Source: Nonomuraea montanisoli
GTDB lineage: Bacteria > Actinomycetota > Actinomycetes > Streptosporangiales > Streptosporangiaceae
Length of the DNA stretch: 64,000 bases
NCBI RefSeq assembly: GCF_013363975.1
Contig: NZ_JABWGN010000018.1
Span: 1-64,000 of the forward strand
Direction of reading: 5' to 3'
Shown here: positions 1-7,378 of the stretch, in pieces
Position numbering within the stretch: position 1 is the first letter of the stretch
Layout: every line of letters begins with the position of its first letter
The notes under the pieces: model-generated
Seen by the model: only the letters and a program-made list of their open reading frames with translations
Database searches by the model: none
Told to the model about the DNA's origin: nothing
Program-made: the position numbers and the translations under genes

Positions 1-132
1 GCCAGCAACGACGAACGCACCGCCGCTCTGCAAGACTTCCTGCACACCTACAACCACCACCGCTGCCACACCGCGCTCGGAGGCCAACCACCGATCACCC
101 GCGTCAACAACCCTGCGGGTCAATACAGCTAG
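1..132 (+). CDS. transposase C-terminus (IS481/IS3-type), cut by window edge
   Basis: Forty-three residues of an open frame enter from the left edge and end at a TAG. The motif YNHHRCHTALGGQPP is typical of the end of the DDE integrase core of IS481/IS3-like transposases, and the tail ending in GQYS is also seen in that group (family knowledge). The catalytic residues would lie outside the window. The TAG is part of a CTAG that is also the stop of the convergent response regulator, so no room is left for a normal IS terminal inverted repeat. The element may therefore be truncated here. The family assignment is fairly safe; intactness cannot be judged. Confidence 0.75.
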   Translation, partial: ASNDERTAALQDFLHTYNHHRCHTALGGQPPITRVNNPAGQYS

Positions 133-737
133 ATCCAGCCCGCCTCCGAGGCGATGCGCACGGCGTCGGTGCGGTTGCGGGCGTTGAGCTTGGTCACGAT
201 CGCGGTGATGTAGTTGCGCACGGTCCCGGCGCTGAGGAAGAGCCGCTCGGCGATCTCGGGCGGCTCGGACCCCTCCGCGACCAGCCGCAGGACGTCGGCC
301 TCGCGCGGGGTGAGCGGATTGTCGGCCAGGTTCCACGCGGTGACGGCGAGCGAGGGGTCGAGGACCCGTTCGCCCCGTGCCACCTTCCTGATCGCGGACG
401 CCAGCTCCTCCGGCGAGGCGGTCTTCAGCATGAAGCCGTCCACCTGCGAGCTGAGCGCCCGCCGCAGGTGGCCGGGCTTGCCGTGGCCGGTGAGCATGAG
501 CGCGCGGCAGCCCGGCAGCCTGGTGCGCACCTGCGCGGCGGCGTCGAGGCCGTCGATCGTGCCGGGCATGTCGATGTCCAGGACGACGACGTCCGGCCGG
601 TGCACCATCGCGGCGGCCACGGCCGCGTCGCCCGACTCGACCGCCTGCACGATCTCGATGTCGGGTTCGAGGCTGAGCAGGGTCACGAGCGCTTCCCTGA
701 TGATGTGCTGGTCCTCGGCCAGGAGCATACGAATCAC
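129..737 (-). CDS. LuxR/NarL-family response regulator
   Basis: A 202-aa two-component response regulator. The N-terminal receiver domain (about residues 1-120) has the acidic pocket (LLAEDQ), the phospho-acceptor Asp in VVVLDIDMPG and the conserved Lys in FMLKTASPEE. The C-terminal NarL-type helix-turn-helix (about 140-200) starts NPLTPREADVLRLVAEG. No histidine kinase lies beside it: an IS transposase end sits downstream and a divergent ABC transporter upstream. In related genomes such regulators often control the neighbouring ABC exporter, so control of the genes from 829 is a reasonable inference. The missing kinase may have been lost with the IS insertion. Confidence 0.93.
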   Translation of the reverse strand: MIRMLLAEDQHIIREALVTLLSLEPDIEIVQAVESGDAAVAAAMVHRPDVVVLDIDMPGTIDGLDAAAQVRTRLPGCRALMLTGHGKPGHLRRALSSQVDGFMLKTASPEELASAIRKVARGERVLDPSLAVTAWNLADNPLTPREADVLRLVAEGSEPPEIAERLFLSAGTVRNYITAIVTKLNARNRTDAVRIASEAGWI

Positions 738-828
738 CTGACCATTATGTCCGGATCATGATGACGTCATGGCGGGGTCGTGAGCGGCTCTCTGGTGGCC
801 GAAACCGCAGATCAGCAGGCTAGGAGCC

Positions 829-1560
829 ATGACAGAAGCAGTGCGGTTGGACACGGTGAGCAAGGTGTACGGCAAGGGCCGGGGCGCCGTCGCGGCCCTG
901 CGTGAGGTGTCGGTCGGCATCCCGCGGGGCACCTTCACGGCCGTCATGGGCCCCTCCGGCTCCGGCAAGAGCACGTTCCTGCATTGCGCGGCCGGCCTGG
1001 ACGTCCCCAGCTCGGGATCGGTACGGCTGGGCGGCACCGACCTGACCGGCATGGACGAGAGCGCGCTGACCGAGCTGCGGCGGCGCCGGATCGGCTTCGT
1101 GTTCCAGGCGTTCAACCTGGTCTCCGCGTTGACCGTGACCGAGAACATCACGTTGCCGCTGATGCTGGCCGGCGCCCGGGTGGACCGGGCCTGGCTGGAC
1201 GAGGTCGTGCACAGGGTGGGGCTCGGCGGGCGTACCGGGCACCGTCCCGCCGAGCTGTCCGGCGGCCAGCAGCAGCGGGTGGCGATCGCCAGGGCGCTGG
1301 TGACCAGGCCCGAGGTGGTGTTCGGCGACGAGCCGACCGGCGCGCTGGACACCATGACCGCCCGCGACGTCCTGACCCTGCTGCGTGAGGTGGTCTCGAC
1401 GCTCGGCCAGACCGTGGTGATGGTGACGCACGACCCGGTGGCCGCCGCGTACGCCGACACCGTGCTCTTCCTGGCCGACGGCCGGATCGTGGACGCGATG
1501 ACCGCTCCGGCCGCCGAGAAGGTCGCCGAGCGCATGACCCGGCTGGGGGCGTGGAAGTGA
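829..1560 (+). CDS. ABC transporter ATP-binding protein (LolD/MacB type)
   Basis: A 243-aa ATPase subunit. Walker A is GPSGSGKST (about residue 44), the signature is LSGGQQQR, Walker B is VVFGDEPTGALD, and the switch His is in VMVTHDP. Length and motifs fit the LolD/FtsE/MacB class that pairs with FtsX-like permeases. It starts at ATG after a GGAGCC-type ribosome site. Its TGA overlaps the permease start (TGATG), so the two subunits are translationally coupled. The substrate cannot be read from sequence; in actinomycetes this class often handles antimicrobial peptides or lipoprotein/cell-envelope stress. Probably controlled by the divergent response regulator. Confidence 0.95.
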   Translation: MTEAVRLDTVSKVYGKGRGAVAALREVSVGIPRGTFTAVMGPSGSGKSTFLHCAAGLDVPSSGSVRLGGTDLTGMDESALTELRRRRIGFVFQAFNLVSALTVTENITLPLMLAGARVDRAWLDEVVHRVGLGGRTGHRPAELSGGQQQRVAIARALVTRPEVVFGDEPTGALDTMTARDVLTLLREVVSTLGQTVVMVTHDPVAAAYADTVLFLADGRIVDAMTAPAAEKVAERMTRLGAWK

Positions 1561-3983
1561 TGATCTCCTTCGCGTTGAAGACGATCGGCCGGCGCAAGGC
1601 CGGGTTCGCCGGCGCGTTCGTGGCGCTGCTCTGCGCCGCCGCGCTGGTCACCGCCTGCGGGATGCTGCTGGAGACGGGGCTGCGCGGCTCGGTGGCGCCC
1701 GAGCGGTACGCCGGGGCCCCGGTCGTCGTGGCCGGCGACCAGTACGTCAGGCAGACCAAGGAGAGCGGCAAGGAGAAGGCCAAGCTCCTGTCCGAGCGCC
1801 GGTGGATCCCGGCGTCCCTCGCCGAGGAGATCCGGCGCGTCCCCGGCGTCACGAAGGTGGTCACCGAGGTCACCTTCCCGTACGCCGGACACACCGCCCA
1901 CGGCTGGGAGTCGGCCGCGCTGACCCCGTTCACGCTCGCCGAGGGCCGTGCGCCCAGGGCCGCGGACGAGGTCGTCGTGGACGCGCGCCACTCCGGCGCG
2001 AAGATCCCCGGCCACCGCGTGGTGGGGGTGACCGCGCAGGCCCTGCCCGGCCAGGACACGATCTTCTTCGCCACCGCCGAGGCCCGCCGGCTGGCCGGGC
2101 GCGACGGGCTGGTGACGGCGATCGGCGTGTGGCCCGCGGTCGACGTCCGGTCCGCGATCGGCGCTCGGCACGGGGGCGACGGCCGGTCCGGGGGCGACGG
2201 CCGGTCCGGGGGCGACGGCCGGTCCGGGGGCGACGGCCGGTCCGGGAACGACCTGGCCGGCGAGGGCGCCGTGGCCTACACCGGCGACGAGCGGGGCGCG
2301 GTCGAGTTCCCCGAGGCGGAAGGCTCCAGGGTCAAGCTCGTCAGCCTGGGCGGCGCCCTCGGCGGCACCTCGCTGCTGGTGGCGATCCTCGTCGTGGTGG
2401 GCACGTTCGCCCTGTCCATGCAGGAGCGCCGGCGCGAGATCGCCCTGCTGCGGGCCGTCGGCGCGCTGCCGCGGCAGGTCAGGAAGCTCGTCGGCGGCGA
2501 GGCCCTGCTCGTCAGCGTGGCCGCCGGGCTGCTCGGCTCGGGCGCGGGGATCCTGCTCGGGTTCTGGCTGCGGTCCGAGTTCGTGGAACTGGGCGCCATG
2601 CCCGCGAACCTGCGGCTGGTGGTCAGCCCGTTCCCCGCGATCGTCGCGATGCTGACCACTCTGGCGGCCGCGTGGGTGGCGGCGCGGGTCTCCGCCCGCC
2701 GTACCGCGCGGATCAGGCCGGTGGAGGCGCTGGGCGAGACGGCGATGCCCGCCGCGCGGCTGCCGGTGGTGCGGCTGGTCGCGGGCCTGCTCGCCGTCGC
2801 CGGCGGGGTGGTGCTGACGATCGTGCTGTCCGGGCTGAACACCGAGGCGGCGTCCAGCCCGGTCACCATGCTGACCGCGCTGGTGTGGACGGTCGCGGTC
2901 GCCCTGCTCGGGCCGGTCGTCGCGCGGGCGGTGACGGCGCTGCCGCTGCGGGCGCCCGGCGTGGCCGGGTACCTGGCGCGCAAGAGCCTGCTCGCCGGGC
3001 CCGTACGGCTGGCCTCGGTGATCGCGCCGCTGACCCTGATGACGGCGATGACCTGCACGATCCTCTTCGTGCCGGCCACGATCGGACACGCCGCGCAGGG
3101 CGAGGTGGCCGCGGGCGTCAAGGCCGACCACGTGCTCGCCCCGGGCGCGTCCCCGGCCGCCGTGCGCCGGGTGCCGGGCGTGCGGGCGGTCACCGAGGTG
3201 CTGCGCACCTCGGTCAGGATCGACCTGGAGAAATACGCCGTCCAGGCCGTCACGCCCGACGGCCTGGACCGGACGCTGGACCTGGGCGTGGTGGCGGGGT
3301 CGCTGGCCGGTTTCGGCGACACGTCGGCGGCGGTCAGCAGCACCGCCGCGTCCAGGCTGGAGGTCGGCGTCGGCGACCGGCTCTCCCTGGTGCTCGGCGA
3401 CGGCACGCCCGCCGCGGTGAAGGTCGCCGCCGTCTACTCCCGCGGCCTGGGCTTCGGCGACCTGACCCTCTCGTACGGGCTCGTCGCGGGCCACGTGGAC
3501 GACCCCCGCGGCACCGTCCTGGTGGCCGGCGGCGCGCGCGAGGCGCTGCCCGCGGGGACCGCCCCCGGCCACGAACCGGCGGGCTCCGCCGACGCGGCGG
3601 TGGCCTACGTCGCGATGGGGCTGGTCATCGCCTTCTGCGCGATCGCCGTGGTCAACACCCTGGCGATGTCCACGCTCGCCCGCTCGCGCGAGCTCGCCCT
3701 GCTGCGCGTGGTCGGCACGACGCGCCGGCAGGCGGCCCGGATGCTGCGCACGGAGACGCTGACGGCTCTGCTCGTCGCCGTGGCCCTCGGCACGATCATC
3801 TCGCTGGTCACGCTGGCGGCGTTCAGCCTGGGGATGACGGGGTCGGCGTCGCCGTACGTGCCGCCGCTGACGTACGCGGGGGTGGTCGCCGCCGTGGCCG
3901 CCCTGGCGCTGACCGCCACGACTGTCCCGGCCAGGTTCGCCCTGCGCGTCCGCCCGGCCGACGCCCTCGGCGCCCGCGAGTGA
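1560..3983 (+). CDS. FtsX-family ABC transporter permease
   Basis: An 807-aa membrane subunit with two FtsX-like repeats. It has an N-terminal membrane helix (about residues 10-35), then an extracytoplasmic domain. Three helices follow around 260-390, containing RRREIALLRAVGALPRQV, and then a second hydrophobic block. The C-terminal FtsX domain contains SRELALLRVVGTTRRQA. ATG 1560 overlaps the ATPase stop and is preferred over the upstream in-frame GTG at 1551. The extracytoplasmic domain contains four exact copies of an 18-bp unit (GGDGRS). It works with the ATPase at 829 as an envelope exporter or tension-type transporter; the substrate is unknown. Confidence 0.93.
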   Translation: MISFALKTIGRRKAGFAGAFVALLCAAALVTACGMLLETGLRGSVAPERYAGAPVVVAGDQYVRQTKESGKEKAKLLSERRWIPASLAEEIRRVPGVTKVVTEVTFPYAGHTAHGWESAALTPFTLAEGRAPRAADEVVVDARHSGAKIPGHRVVGVTAQALPGQDTIFFATAEARRLAGRDGLVTAIGVWPAVDVRSAIGARHGGDGRSGGDGRSGGDGRSGGDGRSGNDLAGEGAVAYTGDERGAVEFPEAEGSRVKLVSLGGALGGTSLLVAILVVVGTFALSMQERRREIALLRAVGALPRQVRKLVGGEALLVSVAAGLLGSGAGILLGFWLRSEFVELGAMPANLRLVVSPFPAIVAMLTTLAAAWVAARVSARRTARIRPVEALGETAMPAARLPVVRLVAGLLAVAGGVVLTIVLSGLNTEAASSPVTMLTALVWTVAVALLGPVVARAVTALPLRAPGVAGYLARKSLLAGPVRLASVIAPLTLMTAMTCTILFVPATIGHAAQGEVAAGVKADHVLAPGASPAAVRRVPGVRAVTEVLRTSVRIDLEKYAVQAVTPDGLDRTLDLGVVAGSLAGFGDTSAAVSSTAASRLEVGVGDRLSLVLGDGTPAAVKVAAVYSRGLGFGDLTLSYGLVAGHVDDPRGTVLVAGGAREALPAGTAPGHEPAGSADAAVAYVAMGLVIAFCAIAVVNTLAMSTLARSRELALLRVVGTTRRQAARMLRTETLTALLVAVALGTIISLVTLAAFSLGMTGSASPYVPPLTYAGVVAAVAALALTATTVPARFALRVRPADALGARE
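2172..2243 (+). repeat. four tandem 18-bp units inside the permease
   Basis: The unit GGGGGCGACGGCCGGTCC is repeated four times without change and encodes (GGDGRS)4 in the first extracytoplasmic loop. Being in multiples of 3, copy-number slippage would keep the frame. It looks like a length-variable flexible linker. Confidence 0.9.
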
Positions 3984-3992
3984 CCCGGGGAA

Positions 3993-4040
3993 GCCTGCCC
4001 GGCGCGCCGAGCTCGGCTCGGGACGGACGCGCGGGCAGGC
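3993..4040 (+). terminator. inverted repeat after the ABC operon
   Basis: GCCTGCCCG at 3993 pairs with CGGGCAGGC ending at 4040, with extra GCGCG/CGCG pairing inside. It starts 10 bases after the permease stop, where a transcription end is expected. There is no U-tract, as is usual in actinomycetes, so the terminator role is inferred. Confidence 0.5.
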
Positions 4041-4088
4041 TCCGGTGTCTACAGTGACCTTGTGTGGCGATGCATGGATCATTGGGTC

Positions 4089-4439
4089 ATGCGCGCACGA
4101 GTGGACGACTTCCACTGGGTCGATCTCGACACACGGGGAAGCGACTGGGACCCGGCCCACGCCTGGGAGCTCCTGCAGATATTCGTCGGCCCCCAGGGAG
4201 AGCCCGGTTCGGAGAGCTTCCAGCTCGTGGTCTGCACCCCGTCGGCCCTGGCGGAGCGGCTTCGGAGCCACCCCTTTCTGCTGGGGCGGCACTTGCTTTT
4301 CGTGCCGGAGCTCCACCCCGACAAGGTGACCGCCTGGATCGCCGACCGTGTCGCCACGCTGGAGGCGCCGACGTGGAGGGAGCTGGCCGAGAAGGTCGGC
4401 CGCATCGGGGCCTGGGAGTTCGAGGACCACGACAGCTGA
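4089..4439 (+). CDS. Imm8-like immunity protein, orphan
   Basis: A 116-aa protein starting MRARVDDFHWVD. The central part, with IFVGPQGEPGSESFQLVVCTP, matches the pattern of the Imm8 family of polymorphic-toxin immunity proteins (family knowledge: VGP-x-G-x-x-G-x-E-S-F followed by VCTP). I chose ATG 4089 because Imm8 proteins begin close to the DFHxxD motif; in-frame GTG 4062 and ATG 4071 lie upstream. No toxin gene is adjacent, so it may be a solitary immunity gene protecting against kin toxins. Family call moderately sure; partner unknown. Confidence 0.7.
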   Translation: MRARVDDFHWVDLDTRGSDWDPAHAWELLQIFVGPQGEPGSESFQLVVCTPSALAERLRSHPFLLGRHLLFVPELHPDKVTAWIADRVATLEAPTWRELAEKVGRIGAWEFEDHDS

Positions 4440-4486
4440 TCTTCGCCGGCCCGGCCTCCGCACGAGGCGCGTACCCCGGTCGGCCT

Positions 4487-5242
4487 TCAGGGGCGGGTCG
4501 CGGCGGCCAGGAACATCGGGACGGCCAGGAGCAGCCGTCCACGCCGCGCCCGGTCGTGCTGGTCGGCGAGCCAGGCGTCGTGCTCGTCCTGGGTGATCGC
4601 CCCGGCGGCGAGGGCCGCGCGCGCCTGGTTCGTGGCCATGGGCAGCAGCGCCGCGTCGGTGAGGACCGCCGTGTGGACCTCGACGTGGACGTCCGTGAAG
4701 CCGCCCGTCAGGAGCAGGTCGCGGTAGCGGCGGGCGGCGCGCGGGTCGGGGATCTGGTCGGCGCGGGCGTGCACGATCGCGCGGGTGACCAGCGGGTGGC
4801 CCGAGTCGATGACGATCGCGTCCCAGTCCTGTCCGGCGAGCGCGACGCGGCCGCCCGGCGACAGCACGCGGACGGCCTCGCGCAGGGCCCGCTCGGCGTC
4901 CCCCAGTTCGTGGAACACCTTGTCCGCCCGGTACGCGGCGACCTCGCCGTCGCCGAGCGGCAGGTCGTACGCGTCGCCCATCCTGAAGTCCGCTCCGGGC
5001 CACCTGTCGCGGGCGATGCCGATCATGTCGGCGCTGAGGTCCACGCCGATCGGCCTGGCCCCGCGCTCGCGCAGCTCCGCGACGGCGCGGCCCGTGCCGC
5101 AGCCGACGTCCACCGCCGGCGCCCCCGCCTCCAGACGGAGCAGTTCGTACGAGCGCCCGCGCAGGGCGGTGGCGCCGGGAAGGGTGTCGGCGGCGTCGAG
5201 GAGGGTGACGAGTTCGCTGGTGTTCGGCATGCGGATCAGCAT
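4487..5242 (-). CDS. class I SAM-dependent methyltransferase
   Basis: A 251-aa methyltransferase. SAM motif I is VDVGCGTGRAVAELR (about residues 38-52), followed by the acidic end of strand 2 (IGVDLSADM) and the motif IV/V region around GDAYDLPLGDGEVAAYRADKV. This is the UbiE/Methyltransf_11 type. The C-terminal part is helical and carries no known extra domain. It is divergent from the ZIP transporter at 5323, with about 80 bases between the starts. The substrate cannot be told from the sequence. Confidence 0.88.
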   Translation of the reverse strand: MLIRMPNTSELVTLLDAADTLPGATALRGRSYELLRLEAGAPAVDVGCGTGRAVAELRERGARPIGVDLSADMIGIARDRWPGADFRMGDAYDLPLGDGEVAAYRADKVFHELGDAERALREAVRVLSPGGRVALAGQDWDAIVIDSGHPLVTRAIVHARADQIPDPRAARRYRDLLLTGGFTDVHVEVHTAVLTDAALLPMATNQARAALAAGAITQDEHDAWLADQHDRARRGRLLLAVPMFLAAATRP

Positions 5243-5322
5243 GGATCTTCATGTCGACATGAAGTCAAGGCCGACCCCGGCGCCGGGTTTGCGGGGGTCG
5301 CCGGGCGGGAAACCGCTTGATC

Positions 5323-6078
5323 ATGCCGGAGTGGTTGCAGGCGGGCGGCTGGGGGCTGCTGGCGGGGTTAGCACTGGTGATCGGCGCGCTGATCGGGTAC
5401 ACGGTGCGGCTGCCGCAGCGGGTCGTCGCGTCGGTGATGGCGTTCGGCGCCGGGGTGCTCATGTCCGCGGTGTCGTTCGAGCTGATCGACGAGGCGCACG
5501 AGCGGGCGGGGCTGGCGCCCACGGTCGCCGGTGCCGTGACCGGCGCGGTCCTCTACACGGTCTGCAACATCCTGCTGGCCCGGCGCGGCGCGCGGCATCG
5601 CAAGCGCTCCGGCGCGCAGCAGCCGTCCGAGCAGGAGCAGAGCGGCTCGGGCACGGCGATCGCGCTCGGCGCGGTGCTCGACGGGGTGCCCGAGTCGGTG
5701 GTGATCGGCGCGAGCCTGCTCGGCGGGGGCGCGGTGAGCGCGGTGACCGTGGCGGCGGTGTTCATCAGCAACGTGCCCGAGGGGCTGTCCAGCGCGGCCG
5801 GGATGCGCGGGGCCGGGCGGTCGAAGGCGTACGTGTTCGGGCTGTGGAGCGGGATCGCCGTGATCAGCGGCCTGTCGTCGCTGGCGGGGTACACGCTGCT
5901 CGGCGGGGCTCCGGCGGCCGTGCTGGCGGGCATCATCGCGCTGGCGGGCGGCGCGATCCTGACCATGGTCGCCGACACCATGATTCCCGAGGCGTTCGAG
6001 AACGCCCACCTGATGACCGGGCTCATCACGCTGGCCGGATTCCTGCTGGCCTTCGGCGTGTCGAAGGCCGGCGGCTGA
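5323..6078 (+). CDS. ZIP-family metal transporter
   Basis: A 251-aa membrane protein with about eight hydrophobic helices. Helices in the ZIP metal-binding core carry SFELIDEAHERAG, VLDGVPESVVIG and FISNVPEGLSS, in which the E/D-x-x-P-E and N-x-P-E-G motifs form the metal site of ZIP/GufA proteins. A charged cytoplasmic loop (about 85-110) follows the third helix. It takes up, or moves out of a compartment, divalent metal such as Zn, Fe or Mn. ATG 5323 is chosen; TTG 5317 is an alternative because it is closer to a GGCGGGA site. A clear hairpin terminator follows at 6121. Confidence 0.85.
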   Translation: MPEWLQAGGWGLLAGLALVIGALIGYTVRLPQRVVASVMAFGAGVLMSAVSFELIDEAHERAGLAPTVAGAVTGAVLYTVCNILLARRGARHRKRSGAQQPSEQEQSGSGTAIALGAVLDGVPESVVIGASLLGGGAVSAVTVAAVFISNVPEGLSSAAGMRGAGRSKAYVFGLWSGIAVISGLSSLAGYTLLGGAPAAVLAGIIALAGGAILTMVADTMIPEAFENAHLMTGLITLAGFLLAFGVSKAGG

Positions 6079-6120
6079 GGCCGCCCCCAAAACCGTAGTA
6101 ATGATCACATTCGCCCCATG

Positions 6121-6140
6121 AGGTGCTAAAGCACCTTTTT
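6121..6140 (+). terminator. intrinsic terminator after the ZIP gene
   Basis: Perfect stem AGGTGC/GCACCT with a TAAA loop followed directly by four more T. It lies 43 bases after the ZIP stop and about 50 before the next start. One of the few terminators in this window with a real T-run. Confidence 0.75.
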
Positions 6141-6191
6141 AGGGCAGGTGACCGCTATGCGGACAACTGATGAAGGTCGGAGGTGGTCGTG

Positions 6192-7331
6192 GTGAGCGGC
6201 TCCACGATCTCGCTGGGCGTCGAGGAGGAGTTCCACGTCGTCGACACGCGGACCCGGCACCTGGTCCCGCGGGCGGGGATCCTCCTGGACATGCTGCCGG
6301 AGGACTGCTTCACCAAGGAGCTCCAGTGCTCCACGCTGGAGGCCAACAGCAAGCCGTTCCGCCACCTGGAGGACCTGGCCCGTGACCTCGGCGGCATGCG
6401 CGCCATGGTGGTGAGCAGGGCGGAGAGCCTGGGGCTCGGCATCGTGGCGGCCGGCAGCGTGCCGCTGGCCGACATCGACCGCATGAAGGTGTCACCCGAC
6501 CCGCGCTACGAGCAGATGCTCGACGACTACCAGCTCCTCACACGTGAGCAGCTCATCTGCGGCACCCAGGTCCACGCCGAGGTGCGTGACCGCGAGCTGG
6601 CGCTCGCCCTGGCGCACCGGCTGTCGCCATGGGCGCCGCCGCTGCTGGCGCTCAGCTCCAGCTCGCCGTACTGGCTCGGGTCCGACACGGGGTACGGCAG
6701 CTACCGGACCATGGTGTGGCAGCGCTGGCCCACGGCCGGGCCGATGGCCCGCTACGACTCCGCGGCCGACTACGAACGCATGATCGGCGACCTCATCCAG
6801 TCGGGTGTGATCACCGATCCCGGGATGATCTACTTCGACATCCGGCCGTCGGCCCACGTGCCGACCGTGGAGCTGCGGATCTGCGACTCCTGCCCGCGCG
6901 TGGAGGACATCGTGCTGATCGCCGGGCTGTTCCGGGCACTGGTGGCCCGCGGCCTGGAGGACGTGCGGCGCTCCCCCGGGCTGGAGGTGCCGCTGGAGGG
7001 CGTACGGGCGGCGACGTGGCAGGCGGCGCGCTCCGGGCTCGAAGGCGAGCTGGTCGACCCGGTGGAGGGCGTGCCCAGGCCCGCGGCCGAGGTGATCACC
7101 GGGATGGTGGAGGGCCTGCGGCCGTACCTGGAGGAGGCCGGCGACTGGGAGCTGGTCTCGGGGCTGGCCCGCGAGGCGCTGGCCAGGGGCAGCTCGGCGG
7201 CGCGCCAGCGCGCGGCGTTCGCCCGGCGCGGGCTGCTGGGAGACGTGGTGGACATGCTCCTCGCGGAGACGCGGTCCGGCGGATGGGAGCCGCTGGGCGG
7301 CGACACCTCGTCGTACCGGCCGGCCGCCTGA
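6192..7331 (+). CDS. carboxylate-amine ligase / glutamate-cysteine ligase 2 family (YbdK-like)
   Basis: A 379-aa GCS2/YbdK-type ligase. The N-terminal ISLGVEEEFHVVD carries the conserved E-E-E-F ATP/metal-binding motif, with STLEANSKP and CGTQVHAEVRDRE further on and HVPTVELRICDSC near residue 225. The family makes a gamma-glutamyl or similar amide bond from ATP, a carboxylate and an amine. GGAGG at 6179-6183 favours GTG 6192 (or 6189). The next gene is an AsnB/AsnO-type amidotransferase about 50 bases on, and a peptidase is coupled to that. I infer a joint role in making and turning over a small peptide or amide. The exact substrate is unknown. Confidence 0.88.
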   Translation: MSGSTISLGVEEEFHVVDTRTRHLVPRAGILLDMLPEDCFTKELQCSTLEANSKPFRHLEDLARDLGGMRAMVVSRAESLGLGIVAAGSVPLADIDRMKVSPDPRYEQMLDDYQLLTREQLICGTQVHAEVRDRELALALAHRLSPWAPPLLALSSSSPYWLGSDTGYGSYRTMVWQRWPTAGPMARYDSAADYERMIGDLIQSGVITDPGMIYFDIRPSAHVPTVELRICDSCPRVEDIVLIAGLFRALVARGLEDVRRSPGLEVPLEGVRAATWQAARSGLEGELVDPVEGVPRPAAEVITGMVEGLRPYLEEAGDWELVSGLAREALARGSSAARQRAAFARRGLLGDVVDMLLAETRSGGWEPLGGDTSSYRPAA

Positions 7332-7378
7332 GGTCGTGCGTGGGGACTGATGTGAGATGACGGAAGGTGGACGGACGG

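Noticed and set aside
2172..2243. 18-bp repeats as regulatory iterons
   Set aside because: They lie inside the permease frame and code for (GGDGRS)4.
756..5252. Very long minus-strand open frame across the ABC genes
   Set aside because: It is antisense to clear ABC subunits with full motifs and shows Arg/Gly/Pro-rich composition typical of GC-rich shadow frames.
5265..6108. Minus-strand frames opposite the ZIP gene
   Set aside because: The plus strand has the full ZIP motif set; the minus frames are compositional.
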